Source: Tolypeutes matacus
Lineage: Eukaryota > Chordata > Mammalia > Cingulata > Chlamyphoridae
Direction of reading: 5' to 3'
Assembly (NCBI GenBank): GCA_026826555.1
Contig: JAKSZT010054569.1
Span: 3,710,258 to 3,774,257 of the forward strand
DNA length: 64,000 nt
Made by a program: the position numbers and the translations under genes. The notes beneath the pieces are model-generated. The model was not told where the DNA came from. It saw only the letters and a list, made by a program, of their open reading frames with translations, and did no database searches. The number at the start of each line of letters is the position of its first letter. Positions within the stretch are counted from its first letter, which is position 1. This document shows positions 45,611 through 57,461 of the stretch, in pieces.

Positions 45611-48028
45611 CTGTGGTGGGTGCCTACTCTAGAAGCCCATGGGGCAATCACATTCAACAACCTAGACGTAAAGGGAAAGATGTAAAGAGATAGAGCCCAG
45701 AAAGGAATAGAACGCAAGTCTTACCATATCATTAACATAGATTAAAAACATCACTTATGTAAAATCCACAAAACAACACTCTCTATACTTTTAAGGGCAT
45801 AGAAATAACCAAGGACATTATTAAGGGGTATAGAGTGGAGATGAGGAAGTGAAGGGAAAAAAAAAAGAAAGAAAACAAGAGCAGGGCCCTGCACAGGTGG
45901 GTGATGATAATCTGCTTCCAACCAGGAGTACAGTAACTCTACTCTCGACCTCCGAGGGTCCACAACCCCTCACACGTACACACAAAAAGTAGAAACTCAT
46001 TTGCAAGAATTAGTTAATACTCATCCATGAGGTTCCTCCTAAAATTACTGATTGATTGATATGTGTAGATAAATGGAATAGAACAGGCTATGGGATGATG
46101 GGAAACTAAATTGAATAGATTTTAAAGCAAATAAAATATACTAACATTACTACTAATTTTTAAACTGCTAAAGAAGATCAAAAATGTTTCCCAGCCTCCT
46201 ATAGCGGTGAGCTCTTTTTTTTAATGGAATTAACTGATAATGTTTTGAAATGAGAAACTCAGATCCTAATATATAAGGCAGCCCTAGCAGAACATGTTCA
46301 GAGACGTAAAAGAAGTAAATTAAGTGAATTCATTATAAACATCAAAGTGCAACCTGTCACCATAGCTCACTCTGACACTTCATTTTGGTTTTCTTAATTC
46401 TGGTGAATGTTAATTTTGGCATATCATTACCTTATACACAAGACAGGATGTGTCCTTCAATGATTCATTGAAGGTATTCTTTCTTTGGGAGTGTTTAAGA
46501 ACACAGGAGAGGTTAAGGTACAAAAATACATGCTGATAATTTGTCATAATCAACTACAATAAAAAATGGGAGGAATTTCCAGGTTTGAAGCACTCAAGGC
46601 ATATATTTGTGTTGTGGCAATGATTTACAGGCTTTAGACTGCACTATTACCTGATTTTATTATACTTAATTCTTTTTCTTTTCCCTGCCTCCTTCTGCTT
46701 TGTCATTCTTTTTTCTTCCTCCCTCCCTCCCTCCCTTCCTTAAGAAAGGATAAAAGTTCTGATTATTTGTACTCCTAGGCTGGATATTTTTGCATATTCG
46801 AAGATATACTATGGACTAGTTAATGCCATTTCCTACTCTCCCCAAGCTGCATGTATTAACAAAAGCTCCAACTCAAATGTTCTCATCACATAAACTACAG
46901 CAACATTATTAAGTCCAGCTTTAGCAAACCCAATTTACTCAGCTGTTTCAGAAGCAACTAGAAGTTGAAATTAAAGTAGATTTTCTATCCTTGAGGAAAC
47001 TTCTTACTCAATGTTGTAAGAATATAAGCAGTCCTTGACAAAGCTATTTAGAGAATAGTTATATTTTTTAAGAGAGAAGGAGAAAGGAGGTGACTGGAGA
47101 GGGAAAGGAAGGGAAGGAAAGAGAGGGAAAAAATGGGGGGGGTTGAAAAGGGAGAAGGGGCTACAGGAAAGAGGGGAAGGGGTGGGATGGGGGAGAAGAC
47201 AGAGAGGGGAAAGAGGGTGGGTCAAGGTTAAGCACTTCTATAGAACAAGGCTAAAACAATCCAATACTAGGAACACAATGAGCAGTCTGGGTCACAAATT
47301 TTACTCTCTAACAGATAGTACTTAACCAAATCTCTCTGCTATCTTTCCTAGGATTTATTTTCAGTAGCTGACCCAGTAGTGCTTTTCCAGCTGGTCTCAC
47401 ACTTCTTGTCAGAGTGGAGGTGTGAACTGCATCCAGAGATTGTTCTGGGACCTCCGAGCACTCCCAGTTCTAAAAGCTTTTAACTTTTTTGGCAAAGGAT
47501 GCTCCTGGCTGGTGTTCTGAACATGACTTCCCAAGTGAGGAACAACATGCGTCTCTGCTTTACTATGTCCACTGTAACCTTTCCCCATTGAGGCTTCATC
47601 TCCATTTTGTGTCCTCCAGTGTCTTGCCAGAGGCTTTGTCTTCATTTGGCAATCTGTTCCTGCTGATGCACAGCAGTTTCTTGCCAGCATCTTTATAAGT
47701 CTCAAGACTTAAGAAATCTCTGGCAAGAAGGGGCAGAGGATTAGTTGACACTACAAAATGGAGATGAAACTCCTGATAGGGCCAAATCTCAAGAGTCTGG
47801 TTAAACTCATTCTTAATTTTTTTTCCTTTTCTAATATTAAAAATATTTAATTCTCTAAGTACAATAGAAGAGCTATTAAACAAAAATAACAATGTTCTCT
47901 TCATGACAACTAAAGCCACAAACCAAAAGCTACTCTTTATGCACACAAAGGTTTAAAGTACCACGTAACACCTAGGCCACCTTCATGTCCTCTGAGTGGG
48001 CACTGGCTTCCTCAAATATACTGTCTCT
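45611..48028. other. Unassigned sequence, 2.4 kb, with purine and pyrimidine tracts
   Basis: A (CCCT/TTCC)n tract occupies 46711-46740 and a GA-rich tract 47074-47221. An acceptor-like TCTCTCTGCTATCTTTCCTAG lies at about 47351 with no paired donor. Several 60-116 codon frames (45751-46006, 47004-47225, 47409-47946) overlap or read low-complexity DNA. No gene or dispersed repeat called. Confidence 0.5.
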
Positions 48029-48147
48029 GGGGAGTGGATGTAGCTAAAGTGGTTGAGTGTCTCCTTCCCATGTACAAGGTCCTGAGTTCGATCCTCAGTA
48101 CCTCCTAAAAACAGACAAACAAATTACCAAAAAACCCAACTCTCATT
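48029..48147 (+). mobile_element. DAS-III-like SINE, unit 1 of a pair
   Basis: GGGGAGTGGATGTAGCTAAA, the GAGTTCGATCCTC B-box region and GTACCTCCTAAAAACAGAC with an A/C-rich tail. It is followed directly by a second unit. Confidence 0.88.
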
Positions 48148-48250
48148 GGTGAGTGGATATAGCTCAGTGGCTGAGTGCCTGCTTCCCATGTACGAGGTCC
48201 TGGGTTCAATCCCTGATACCTCCTAAAATATATATATATAGTCTCTCCTG

Positions 48251-48300
<50 letters not shown>

Positions 48301-48303
48301 TAG
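48148..48303 (+). mobile_element. DAS-III-like SINE, unit 2, with A34-(TA)n tail
   Basis: GAGTGGATATAGCTCAGTGG, GGTTCAATCCC and ATACCTCCTAAAATATATA, then GTCTCTCCTG, 34 A (48251-48284) and (TA)n to 48301. GTCTCTC occurs at 48241 and again at 48303, and GTCTCT at 48023 before unit 1, which suggests flanking duplications blurred by tail expansion. Confidence 0.85.
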
Positions 48304-48434
48304 TCTCTCTTGGCATCCCATGTGAAACTCGATATACATATATGAAATATAAATGTAAATATGTATGTAAGGCAGCAAGTAAATGTTGAGGAGATTGGGT
48401 CCACATTAGCCAAAAGGTATTCTGGGGTCAAAAA
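48304..48434. other. Spacer between SINE pairs
   Basis: No gene or repeat recognised. Confidence 0.5.
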
Positions 48435-48447
48435 ATATCATTATGTG

Positions 48448-48586
48448 GGAAACGGATGTGGCTCAAAAGGTTCGGCGTCCGTCTACCATATGGAGAGACT
48501 GGGGTTCGATCCCCGGTACCTCCCGGTAAAAAAAACAACAACAAAAAAAACAAACAAACAAAAAACCCAAAAAATATATATATTTA
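48448..48586 (+). mobile_element. DAS-type SINE whose tail hosts another SINE
   Basis: GGAAACGGATGTGGCTCAAA, GGTTCGATCCC and GGTACCTCCCGG with an (A)n/(CAAA)n tail. The outer duplication ATATCATTATGTG is at 48435-48447 and 48771-48783, so it brackets this SINE and the next. Confidence 0.92.
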
Positions 48587-48770
48587 GGGAAGTGGCTGTG
48601 GCTCAATCAGTAGGGCTCCCGTTTACCATATGGGAGGCCCCGGGTTTGGTTCCCGCGGCCTCCTGGTGAAGGCAGGCCCGCCCGCGCGGCGTGGTTGGCT
48701 GACCCGGCGAGCACAGGCAGCAAGGGGGGGATGGATGAATAAATAAATAAAATCTTTAAAAAATATATAT
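48587..48770 (+). mobile_element. DAS-type SINE, short form, inserted in the previous tail
   Basis: GGGAAGTGGCTGTGGCTCAA, GGTTTGGTTCCC and a body like 968-1159, ending AAATAAATAAAATC. AAAAAATATATATAT precedes it and recurs after it, a plausible duplication of the host tail. Confidence 0.92.
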
Positions 48771-48783
48771 ATATCATTATGTG

Positions 48784-50647
48784 ATATTAGGACCAAAGAA
48801 TATGATATTCAAATTGATCTCCAAAATCCGACAAGCTCTTTACTTCTGTTATCATTTTGCATACATCTTTCCTTATAGTTAAATCTCACCCCCCAAAACA
48901 CTTTAACACAGAACAAGAGCATACGGCTTTTTTTTGAAGGGACATGGCTCCTCGGTTATTACTGAAATCTACTTTTTTCCCTATTCCCCTCCCCACCCCC
49001 CAAAAAAACTTGGTAAAGTTGTAAACAGTCTAGAGCTTTTAATAACAAAAGACAAACAAACATTGTAGCGTTTGTCTATTTTTGGAAAGGTCACTGAATG
49101 AACTTTCAATGTTGACTGGCTGTTTCAGGTAAGTGAGTAAAAAGAGGAAGTTATTTAAACTATTATTTATAGATGACAAGGCCAGGTAATTGCTGCAGCA
49201 AACTCCCAGTCTGCCTACTAATATGCATTTTACTCCTCTGGCTAATTGAATATGTGTATAGTATGGTTAAAAATGGATAGCTCACGGTCTTTCCTCCCTC
49301 TGAGATATATACTGCTTTTATTAATGGGGAGTGAAGAAGAGGGTTCATCTATTGATAACATTATATTTCATCCACTCCTCTAACACGTTAGCTGTCTTTG
49401 CCTTCCATTAGTAGAGAATAATAAGGGACAAATATATTTCATTGGAAAGACACTTGGACTTACTGAGATGTAAATGGTGAATGATGATCCATGAAAAATG
49501 AATACACAAGACTCAGCAAAGACTAATGAGGAAAAGGAATTTAGTAAAAAGATCCAAAGCTCAGTTTTGCCTTTTCTTTCTTTTAATGTTGTTCACTGTC
49601 AATAAATAGCCTAGTAGATGGCAAAGTTGTTTTGGAAAGGTGATTCTACACCCACTTTCAAGAAGATAAAGAATGAAATGTATATTGTATTTCCACTCCT
49701 AAAAGGCACATCTCAGAGATTTAGTAGAGAAGTTACCAGGGCTAATTATGACTAGCAGTTCACTTTGATTAACATATACAGTATGAATAGGAGTTCCTAA
49801 TATTTACTTTACAAAATAAGGAGGTATTAGGAACTGCCCTATTCTACCCACACTCTGCCTCAGTGCCAGCCCTAGTCAAGCAGCACTTATTTATTTAGGT
49901 CTTATTGTCCAGGGGATTTTGTTTCAAACCTGCCGACAACGGCTCCCAAATTCTAGTCAGAAATGCATCAGTCCAGGTTCTTTAAACATCCAATTGCTGC
50001 ACACTGATGTCTGCCTGGAACCCAACACACTAGTTGGCTCTCTATTCCTTACCCGCTTTACTGACAACTAAAAGGCCAACACGACTCTGGAACTCTTCTT
50101 CAGCCTCGGCTCATCTCCTTACACTAACGCCTGGTCTCAGTTTTGTCTTCTGGGCTGGCTCTGGCATAATTAACCCACTCTCCTGTAGTACACGCTGTCC
50201 TGACACATCCCCTCTCTCATTCTCAGCCCTCTTCCTCCTTGGGTGGAGACTTCCAGGTCTCTTCTCTAAGAACAATCTTAACCTAGTCCCCACTTCTACT
50301 TCCTGTCAGCAGGCAACTGTGTGGGGTGCTCATAATTTCCACCCCCATCTCTACCCTGACTAATGCCACCTCACCTTCCACTCCTCCTTCACTGTAGTTT
50401 TCCCCTTGGTGTCTTAGGTAGCACATTATGGGGGAGAAAAATTTATATTCTTTACCCTCTCCTCTCCTATTCTTCTGCTCTTATCTTTTCCAAGTTCTTC
50501 AAATTAATGGTTTTTGTAGTTAGTTAAAAATAAGTGGTAATGTTAAAAAAAGAAAGTATTATATTATTAGATGGTAGGCCTCACTAAAAAGGGTAAATTA
50601 CACACAGTAATTTCGGTCTTCTGTTTGTTGTGGTGGGAGGAGATACA
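48784..50647. other. Unassigned sequence, 1.9 kb
   Basis: TGTTTCAG|GTAAGTGAG at about 49128 is a good donor-like site, but no open exon with an acceptor lies before it. A 109-codon frame at 50034-50363 is pyrimidine-rich and unsupported. No repeat recognised. Confidence 0.5.
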
Positions 50648-50738
50648 GGAGGCTTCTTCAGTTTCCCAATGTGTAAATATGAAGGAGTTGGACTAGACGA
50701 TCTAAGATTATTTTCAATTCTCAAATTCTGTGACAAGA
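50648..50738 (+). mobile_element. MIR-family (MIR3-like) fragment
   Basis: TTCTTCAGTTTCCCAATGTG, AAGGAGTTGGACTAGACGAT and TCTCAAATTCTGTGAC fit a MIR-family 3' region. Confidence 0.65.
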
Positions 50739-51179
50739 TTTATGTGCAGAAAACAATAGGTGTACAATTAACAAATAATTTAACCCTACAGAATACAAAT
50801 CATCTCAGAGGTAGGAAGAATACCAGAAGACTATCCTTTCTTCACTTATGCAGACCTCCCACACTAGGCTGGCACCATAGATAAACAGGCCATTGCCTCT
50901 GTTCTTAAGAGGCACACAGTCCAAGGAGAACATGCCATAAAAGCAGATAACTGGGTGACTTTTGAGAAGCAAGCAAGTAGTGGAGTCAAATTTAGTTGAG
51001 ACAGAAGATGAATCTGGGGAAAACTAATTGGCTTGAAAACAATCAATTCTAAATCTAATCTAGCTACTGATTTTACAGGAAATAGAAATTTAAGGAAAGA
51101 GGAACATGTTTAAAAACACCACAGGGATGCAATCAGCAAATCCATACTATGAAAATGACTGGGTCTCTTCAACAGCAAT
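50739..51179. other. Unassigned sequence
   Basis: No gene or repeat recognised. Confidence 0.5.
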
Positions 51180-51705
51180 ACATTGCAATCAAAAAAGACC
51201 AAAAAACCAGAAAACAAAAACACCTGCAAAAAAAATAAAACCCTGATGGAGAGGAAATCTATAGATCAGGAGACTGAAAAGACATATTAATCAATAGTTA
51301 TATATGGACCTTACTTGGAGCCCAACTCAAACAAACAGTTAAAAAATTATAAGATAATCAAGGAAATATGAACACTGAATATTTGAAGACATTAAGGAAC
51401 TAATGTTAATTTTTAAGGTGAGACAATGGTATTATGTTTATACATTTTTAAAGTCCTTATCTTTTTTAGATACATACTGATATACTGAAAGATTTACAAA
51501 TGAAAAAATATGCTGTCTGGGATTTGTGTCAAAGTAATCCAAGAGGGAGGAGAATGGATGAAACATGAATAGATGAAACAAGATGAGCGTGTATTGCTAA
51601 CTGTTGATGAAGATAAGGTGATGGGTAAATCAGGTTCATTACACTTCCTACTTTCCAAAAATATGTTTGAAAATTTCAGTAATAAAACATTTAAGATATT
51701 AAAAA
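51180..51705 (+). mobile_element. Old L1M-type 3' UTR
   Basis: GGACCTTACTTGGAGCCCAA, GACATTAAGGAACTAATGTT, GCTGTCTGGGATTTGTGTC and TAGATGAAACAAGATGAGCG, ending AAAATTTCAGTAATAAAACA. It is homologous to 38985-39510. Confidence 0.75.
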
Positions 51706-53296
51706 GGGGAAAGGGAAAAAATCACTGACTTTGACAGAAACTGTGACCCCAGGAGAGGGGAGCACTAATGGAATGGTAGCCATGGAAGACAAATTATATG
51801 GCATTTATGGGGAAGTGGAAGATGAGAGCATGGGGGTAACTAACAAGAGAAGTCAGAGCAATCTTCTCTATTAATGTTAGGAAAGGAGTCCCTAGGCCCC
51901 TTTGTGGAGCCAGGAAAGACTGGGGTCTGGGTAGGCAAGCAAGGAGTCAGGGCTAGGAAGTCTGCTAAAGCAGGATGCTCAGGCAGGTGCAAAGGTCTAA
52001 GCAGACAGGTCTAAGCAGGGCCTGGAGTCCAAGAGTTCGCAGGGTCCAAAAGAGCAGCACTAGAAAGACTGCTGCAAGCCCTGGCTGCAGGGTGGCAAGG
52101 TGGGTGTGTTTGGAAATACATGTCTCCTCAGTATGCTGATCTGTCTAAAATATATGTATTTGTATGTGTGGAGTACCTGAAAGATACCCACCCTGACCCA
52201 GAACTACTGGACAAGAGAAAAATTATATTTATCCCCCCGTGAGCTAAAACGCAGTGGTTTTCAACACAAGAAGAAAATATTGATTCATATTAGAAGCTGT
52301 ACTGTTCCTAAGAGTTAAATCAACAGAGAACAGCAATTAGTCCCAGAGCACAGAGGCTTCACAGGCCTGCTCTACTGAGAACGAGGCAAGGCATTGACAA
52401 CTCTGAGTCTCGGTTTTCGCTCCCTAAGATGAGGGGATAGAATCTTGATCTAAAAGTGTCTGGAAGTCTACACAAAATAGACCATTCAGAAATTTTATTG
52501 AGTACTATTTGCCAAGTGCAACTCTAGGTGTCCAGTGTATAGCAGTCACCTGAACAACAAACACAGGGTGGGAAAAGGAAGAGCTGTGTGGCACTTACCT
52601 GTGCCAGCCTAGCCAAGGATATGCACGCAAGACATGCAACTTGCTATAAGCATGTAATGAAAGGGCACAGGATGTGTGTCAGCCAAAAAGTCAATTCAGC
52701 ATGTAATATAACACATGGCACCTGGCTTCTGGGATTACGCCAACTGGCACAATGCTTCTAAAATCAATTGTTTGCCCTCAATGCTGACCCAGCAAAGGGA
52801 TTAGCACTGCATTATAAAAACACCCAAGAAAGTGAGAGAACAAGGCAGTGGAAAATATGCTGGGAAAGAACCACGGTTAACAGGTAACAAATTTGAGCCA
52901 ACAAACCCAAAGTTTTCTCTCTTAATAATCCTATGTACATACTGGGCATTCCTGAGGCTGCAGCTCCAGGGTGGTTAGTAGGAGTGGACTCGTTTGGGAA
53001 TCCTGAGGCCCAGTCACCTCCTTTCTCCTCCTCTGGCTTCCCTGGGGGTTGCCCTGGTCAGAATGCTTCCCTCAGTCCTGCTGCCAAAATTACCCTGTTC
53101 TCTCAATCCACAACCCCTGGCCTATGTCCTTAAAGCACATGAGGGGCCTGCATTAAGTTTTCTTTTGCGGGTGGGGTGGGGGGTTTGGAGTGGGGGTGGG
53201 AGAGGACTGTTAGAATTGATTTTGAATATAGTTAGGACATAAGAAGACTCTTCTTTTCCTTTTCTTTTTCTCTGCCTTCCCATTTGTATCCTGCAG
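51706..53296. other. Unassigned sequence, with an L2 scrap
   Basis: At 52485-52570, TTTTATTGAGTACTATTTGC and GTGTATAGCAGTCACCTGAA resemble a minus-strand L2 end. A G-rich stretch lies at 53164-53202, just ahead of the pyrimidine tract of the exon candidate. No gene otherwise. Confidence 0.5.
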
Positions 53297-53353
53297 GTCA
53301 GGACCAAAGATTGTGGATGCCACTGTGGGTGTCCGCTCACCTAAGGGCCTGAG
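53297..53353 (+). CDS. Candidate internal coding exon, 57 bp
   Basis: A pyrimidine-rich tract of over 40 bases, ending ATTTGTATCCTGCAG, lies directly upstream. The segment is followed by GAG|GTAAGA, close to the consensus donor. Of the three frames two contain stops. The third is open and reads SGPKIVDATVGVRSPKGL, with one base before and two after as split codons. The length is a multiple of three, so inclusion or skipping would not shift a reading frame, as in many alternative microexons. No repeat overlaps it. The protein family is not recognised and no neighbouring exon was found, so both the coding status and the host gene are inference. Confidence 0.35.
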
Positions 53354-54232
53354 GTAAGACTGATTAATTAGTGAAAAATATTTCAGTGAACTATAAGCTC
53401 TAATATCTGAGGGTCAAAAGAGCATGGTATTTAGTCATTGAAGCTGAAGGCAAGGGGGGAGGGGGGCACACTTGCTTTCGATTTGGAGCAGGAAAGGACC
53501 TGGGGTGAGAAAGACGGGCCTGGTGGGGACACTGCAGGTTTGCAGCTGGACTGTAGGTAGGGGGTGCCTTCGCAGAGGCCCAGGCTGAGCCAGGGGAAGT
53601 CCTGACCACTAAGCTTCCCTCCTTCCTCTCTTTATGCTGTGGTCCTGCAGAAGGACCAGGATGGCCATAGGGGCAGCATGAGCGGGAAGAAGGGAAAGGG
53701 CAGCCCCTAGCAGGAAGCACTGAGGCCACTGGGCTTGGGAAGGAACATGTATGGTTAAGACCAGGGAATTGCTATATATGTACATCTCACTCAACGTAAT
53801 GCATGTTTTTCTGATAAGTGGAATGTAAGCTTGTTTTTAAAATGTCAAATCATATTTTAAATGTATAGGGAAACTACTACTGTAAAACGAAGAAAAAAAA
53901 AAACCCACCCCTTAAATTCTGTTTAATAAAGTCAACTATGTGTACCTGTCTAGGAACTGAGGGTCAGGAAAATTAAAACGTATTATTTACTAAAGTATTG
54001 TCACTTTGATAATTCATCTTGCACCAGCTAAAACACCTTAAGAAAGTGGCATTTTATCACACAGTTTCATCAATTTTTGAAAATGGTCAAAATCAAGAAA
54101 CAGGAAAGAATTAACACATAATGCCCACATTATTATAAGGAGTACGATAAAACCAAAATAGCACCTAAAAATTTTGGGGGCATTTTCGAATCCCACTGCT
54201 GTCCAGAATATTTCTTGCCTTCCACAGTATTC
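53354..54232. other. Unassigned sequence after the exon candidate
   Basis: Moderately GC-rich to about 53760, then AT-rich. A 109-codon minus frame at 53400-53729 lacks support. No repeat recognised. Confidence 0.5.
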
Positions 54233-54458
54233 TCTTAGACTTTGGAGACATGGCCTGGGTTTGAATCCTAGCTCAATCATTTATTAGCCCTGTGATTGTG
54301 GCAAAAGACATAAGCTTTATGTGCCTTGGTTTCTTGAAGTACAAAACAGAATTTTTACTAACTGTATCTTCATGGGTTACATGAGTTAGTTCCTGAGCAC
54401 AGAGTGCCTGGACCTCAGTGCCTGCTCGCTCAGTGAGGGTTAGTTATCATTCTTATTC
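54233..54458 (+). mobile_element. MIR SINE
   Basis: GGTTTGAATCCTAGCTCAAT, ATTTATTAGCCCTGTGATTG, GCCTTGGTTTCTTGAAGTAC and CACAGAGTGCCTGGACCTCA follow plus-strand MIR to near its 3' end. Confidence 0.9.
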
Positions 54459-54471
54459 AGAAGGCTTGGGA

Positions 54472-54603
54472 GACACTGCAGGAATATATGAAAGAAAATG
54501 ACACCCTACATTTAGGACAACAGATCTTACAGTGAGGAATGACACAATGTCTAAAAACTTTTTAAAAAAAATTTTAAAAATTTCAAATGGGAAAAAAAAA
54601 AAA
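54472..54603 (+). mobile_element. Small unidentified retroposon with poly(A)
   Basis: A 132-bp insert ends in GGG and about 14 A. It is bounded by a perfect 13-bp direct repeat, AGAAGGCTTGGGA, at 54459-54471 and 54604-54616. This is the signature of L1-driven reverse transcription. The body (GACACTGCAGGAATATATG ...) matches no SINE I know. It could be a severely 5'-truncated L1 3' end or a copied fragment of another RNA. Confidence 0.75.
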
Positions 54604-54714
54604 AGAAGGCTTGGGAAATTCTCTAACGTCTGTCAAAAGAAGAACCTGGGCCTCCAATGAGACGCTCAGAAACAGAGTCTCTGGGGAAGGAGCCTAGGAA
54701 AAGGTATTTTTAAA

Positions 54715-55508
54715 TTGTTTTTATTAATCATTCAAGATACAAAGAGTATTGATAACATATTCATAAGGTATAAAAATAATAAAAAATATATGAACACCAA
54801 TGTAGCAACAACCAAGCCTAAGAAATGGACTTAACAGCCACTGTCAGTCTCTCCTCAATCCCATCTCACTCTTCAGAGTAACAGTACCCTAAATTTTGCA
54901 CTATAATTTCTTTGCATTTCTATATAATTTTTTACTACATATATATATCTCCCTAAATAATATATTGTTTAATTATGTATTTTAAAATTTTTGAATAAAT
55001 GAAATCACACTGTTGGAGAGTCATCGATGTTGCTACAGGGAGCTATAGGCCATTATTTCCATTGTGGTACAGTATTCCACTGTTATCATTTATCCATTCC
55101 ACTGTCGGTAAACATTTGGGTTGCTTCTGATTTTCTGCTAATAGAAACAATGCCGCTATGAAAACTTTTAGGTGCATATGTTTAAGACATTCTCCAGAGT
55201 ATACCTCTAGTAGTGGGTCTATTATGTTTATTATTTCTTTCTTTCTCTTAGGGTGTATTCTGCCATTATTTTTCTAACTTTTTAAGTGAGATATTTAGAT
55301 CATTTGTTTTTAGCAAATTTTATTTTCTAACATAAACATCTTAATGGCTATAAAATTCCCTCTAAGAACAAATTTAGTTGTATCTCAAGTTCTGATATGT
55401 GGTGTATTTTATTATCATTCGGGTACTATTTTCTAATTTCCATGATTTCTTTTTTGACCAATGAGTTATTTAGAAGCATGTTTTAGAATCTGCAGGCATC
55501 TAGATATT
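54715..55508 (-). mobile_element. Long old L1, 3' portion (ORF2 end)
   Basis: TTATCCATTCCACTGTCGGT, AACATTTGGGTTGCTTCTGA, GAGTATACCTCTAGTAGTGG, AGATATTTAGATCATTTG, ATAAAATTCCCTCTAAGAAC and GACCAATGAGTTATTTAGAA are reverse-complement ORF2 blocks. Internal deletions bring distant parts of ORF2 together at about 55230. Confidence 0.85.
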
Positions 55509-56236
55509 TTTTAAAAATAAACTTTATTTTAGAATAGTGTTAGATTTACAGAAAAGTTGCAAAGAGAGTACGGAGAGTTCCCACGTAACACAAAGTCATT
55601 TCACCTATTCCTAACATCTAATATTAGAATGGTACATTTCTTATAACTAATGAACAATATTGATGCATTATTATTAATTAAATCCCATACTTTATTTAGA
55701 TTTCCTTAGTTTTCCCCAATGTCTTTCTTCTGTTCCAGGACTCTATCCAGGATCCAACCTTGTATTTAGTAGTCATGTCTTCTTAGGCTTCTCTAGACTG
55801 TTCTGTTTTCTCAGCTTTTCTTTTCTTTTCTTTTAACTGCCTTGATAGTTTTGAGGCATATTGATCAGGTATTTGGCAGAATGTCTCTCAATTGGGGTTT
55901 TCTGGTGTTCTTCATCCTGATGAGATTGGGATCATAGGTTTTTGGAAGGAAGACCACAGAGGTAAAGTGCCCTTCTCCTCATATCATACCAAGGGCACCT
56001 GCTGTCAATGTGACTTACATGTCAACCTTGATCGCCTGGTTGAGGTATGGTTTGCAGGATTCTCCACTCTAAAGTTACTCTTCTCATCCCTCCTTTCCAT
56101 ACTGTTTTCTTTGAAAGGAGGTCATTATCCACAGTCTACACTCAGGACACGAGGAGTCATGCTCTACCTCCTTAAGGGGGAGTCTCTCCATAAATTATTT
56201 GCAACTCTCCTCTACAGAACATTTGTCTCTTCTCTC
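55509..56236 (-). mobile_element. L1M 3' end inserted in the older L1
   Basis: TAAACTTTATTTTAGAATAG, CAGAAAAGTTGCAAAGAGAG, CTTCTGTTCCAGGACTCTAT, AGGTAAAGTGCCCTTCTCCT and TTATTTGCAACTCTCC match an old L1 3' UTR read in reverse. The host L1 continues in register on both sides. The 128-codon plus frame at 55892-56278 is antisense to this element. Confidence 0.75.
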
Positions 56237-56430
56237 ATATGGAGATTTTTGAGTTATCTTTTTGTTATTGCCTTGTAACTTATTTGCATTGTGGTAAAAA
56301 AATCATGCACTGAATTATTTCAATACACTAACATGTGCTGTGGATTACTTTATCACTTAATATGTGGTCAATTTCATACAGATCTGTGAGTGCTTTGAAA
56401 GGAATGAATATCTTCCAAACGCTGAGTGTA

Positions 56431-56474
<44 letters not shown>

Positions 56475-57461
56475 GATAGATGGATTAGACGGATATAGTT
56501 TAGTTTAAGCCTATTAATTTCAATTCTTCAATTACATCCTTAGAGATTTATCTTCCTGATCTAGCCTATTAATTTTGAAAAAGATATGTTTAAAAACTTT
56601 CACTCTGATGGATTTGTCAGTTTTTGCTCTTGAAGCTATGTTTCCATATGTTTAGAATTACACCTTCTGGATAAATTATATATAGACATTATACAGTAAT
56701 CCTATTTACCTCTAGTACTGAGATTAATACAAATTTACACCAGTTTTCTTCTAGTTGATATTTGCCTGGTCTATTTTCCTTTATTCATGTGCAAACTTTC
56801 TAAGTTCTAATGTTTTTGATCAGTCTTACAAATATCATGTAGCTAGCTTTTTCCCATCCAGTTTGATAATCTATTTCTAACTGGAGAGTTTAGTACATAG
56901 ACATTGATAGAGATTAATGATATTTCATCCCTGCCTTCTCATTTTATCCTTTTGATTTGTTTCACTTTTTCTAGGTTTCTGTTTTTATTCTCTTTTCTTG
57001 CCTTCTTTCAGATTAACCAGATTCTTTTCCTCACTGCATTTTTCCCATTTCCTAGTTCAGTTTCCTTCATCTAGTATTTGTATTCTTCTAGTGATTACCC
57101 TAGAAATTTTCCTAAGACACACTCAACTTAACTCTAGGTAATCTAAATCTATACCTTCTTCCCAAACAATATATAGACATTAGAATTCTTTAACTTTTAT
57201 CACCCTGACTGATATGCTAATTCTGTCTTTTTAAAAAATGTCTTATTGACATATATTATTTTATCAGTAAAATATCAGTACACATTTTACCTTCAAGGTA
57301 AACCATATTCTTTGCTTACCATTCCTTCTTGCATTCAGACCTCCTATATGGGCTCACTTTTCTTATTTCTAAAGTATATCCTTTAAACTTTCCTTTAGTG
57401 TAAATGCTGATAACACCATCTGTTTTTGTTTGTCCTAAAATACTATTTCATAGTCATTCTT
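56237..57461 (-). mobile_element. Long old L1, middle portion
   Basis: After the insertion ORF2 resumes at GAGATTTTTGAG and GCATTGTGGTAAAAAAATC. It runs through CATTTATTTCTAACTGGAG-like and GATTTGTCAGTTTTTGCTCT blocks in reverse ORF2 order. A (TC)n microsatellite at 56434-56473 interrupts it. Confidence 0.75.

Noticed and set aside
55892..56278. Open frame of 128 codons, plus strand
   Set aside because: Antisense to an inserted L1 3' end.
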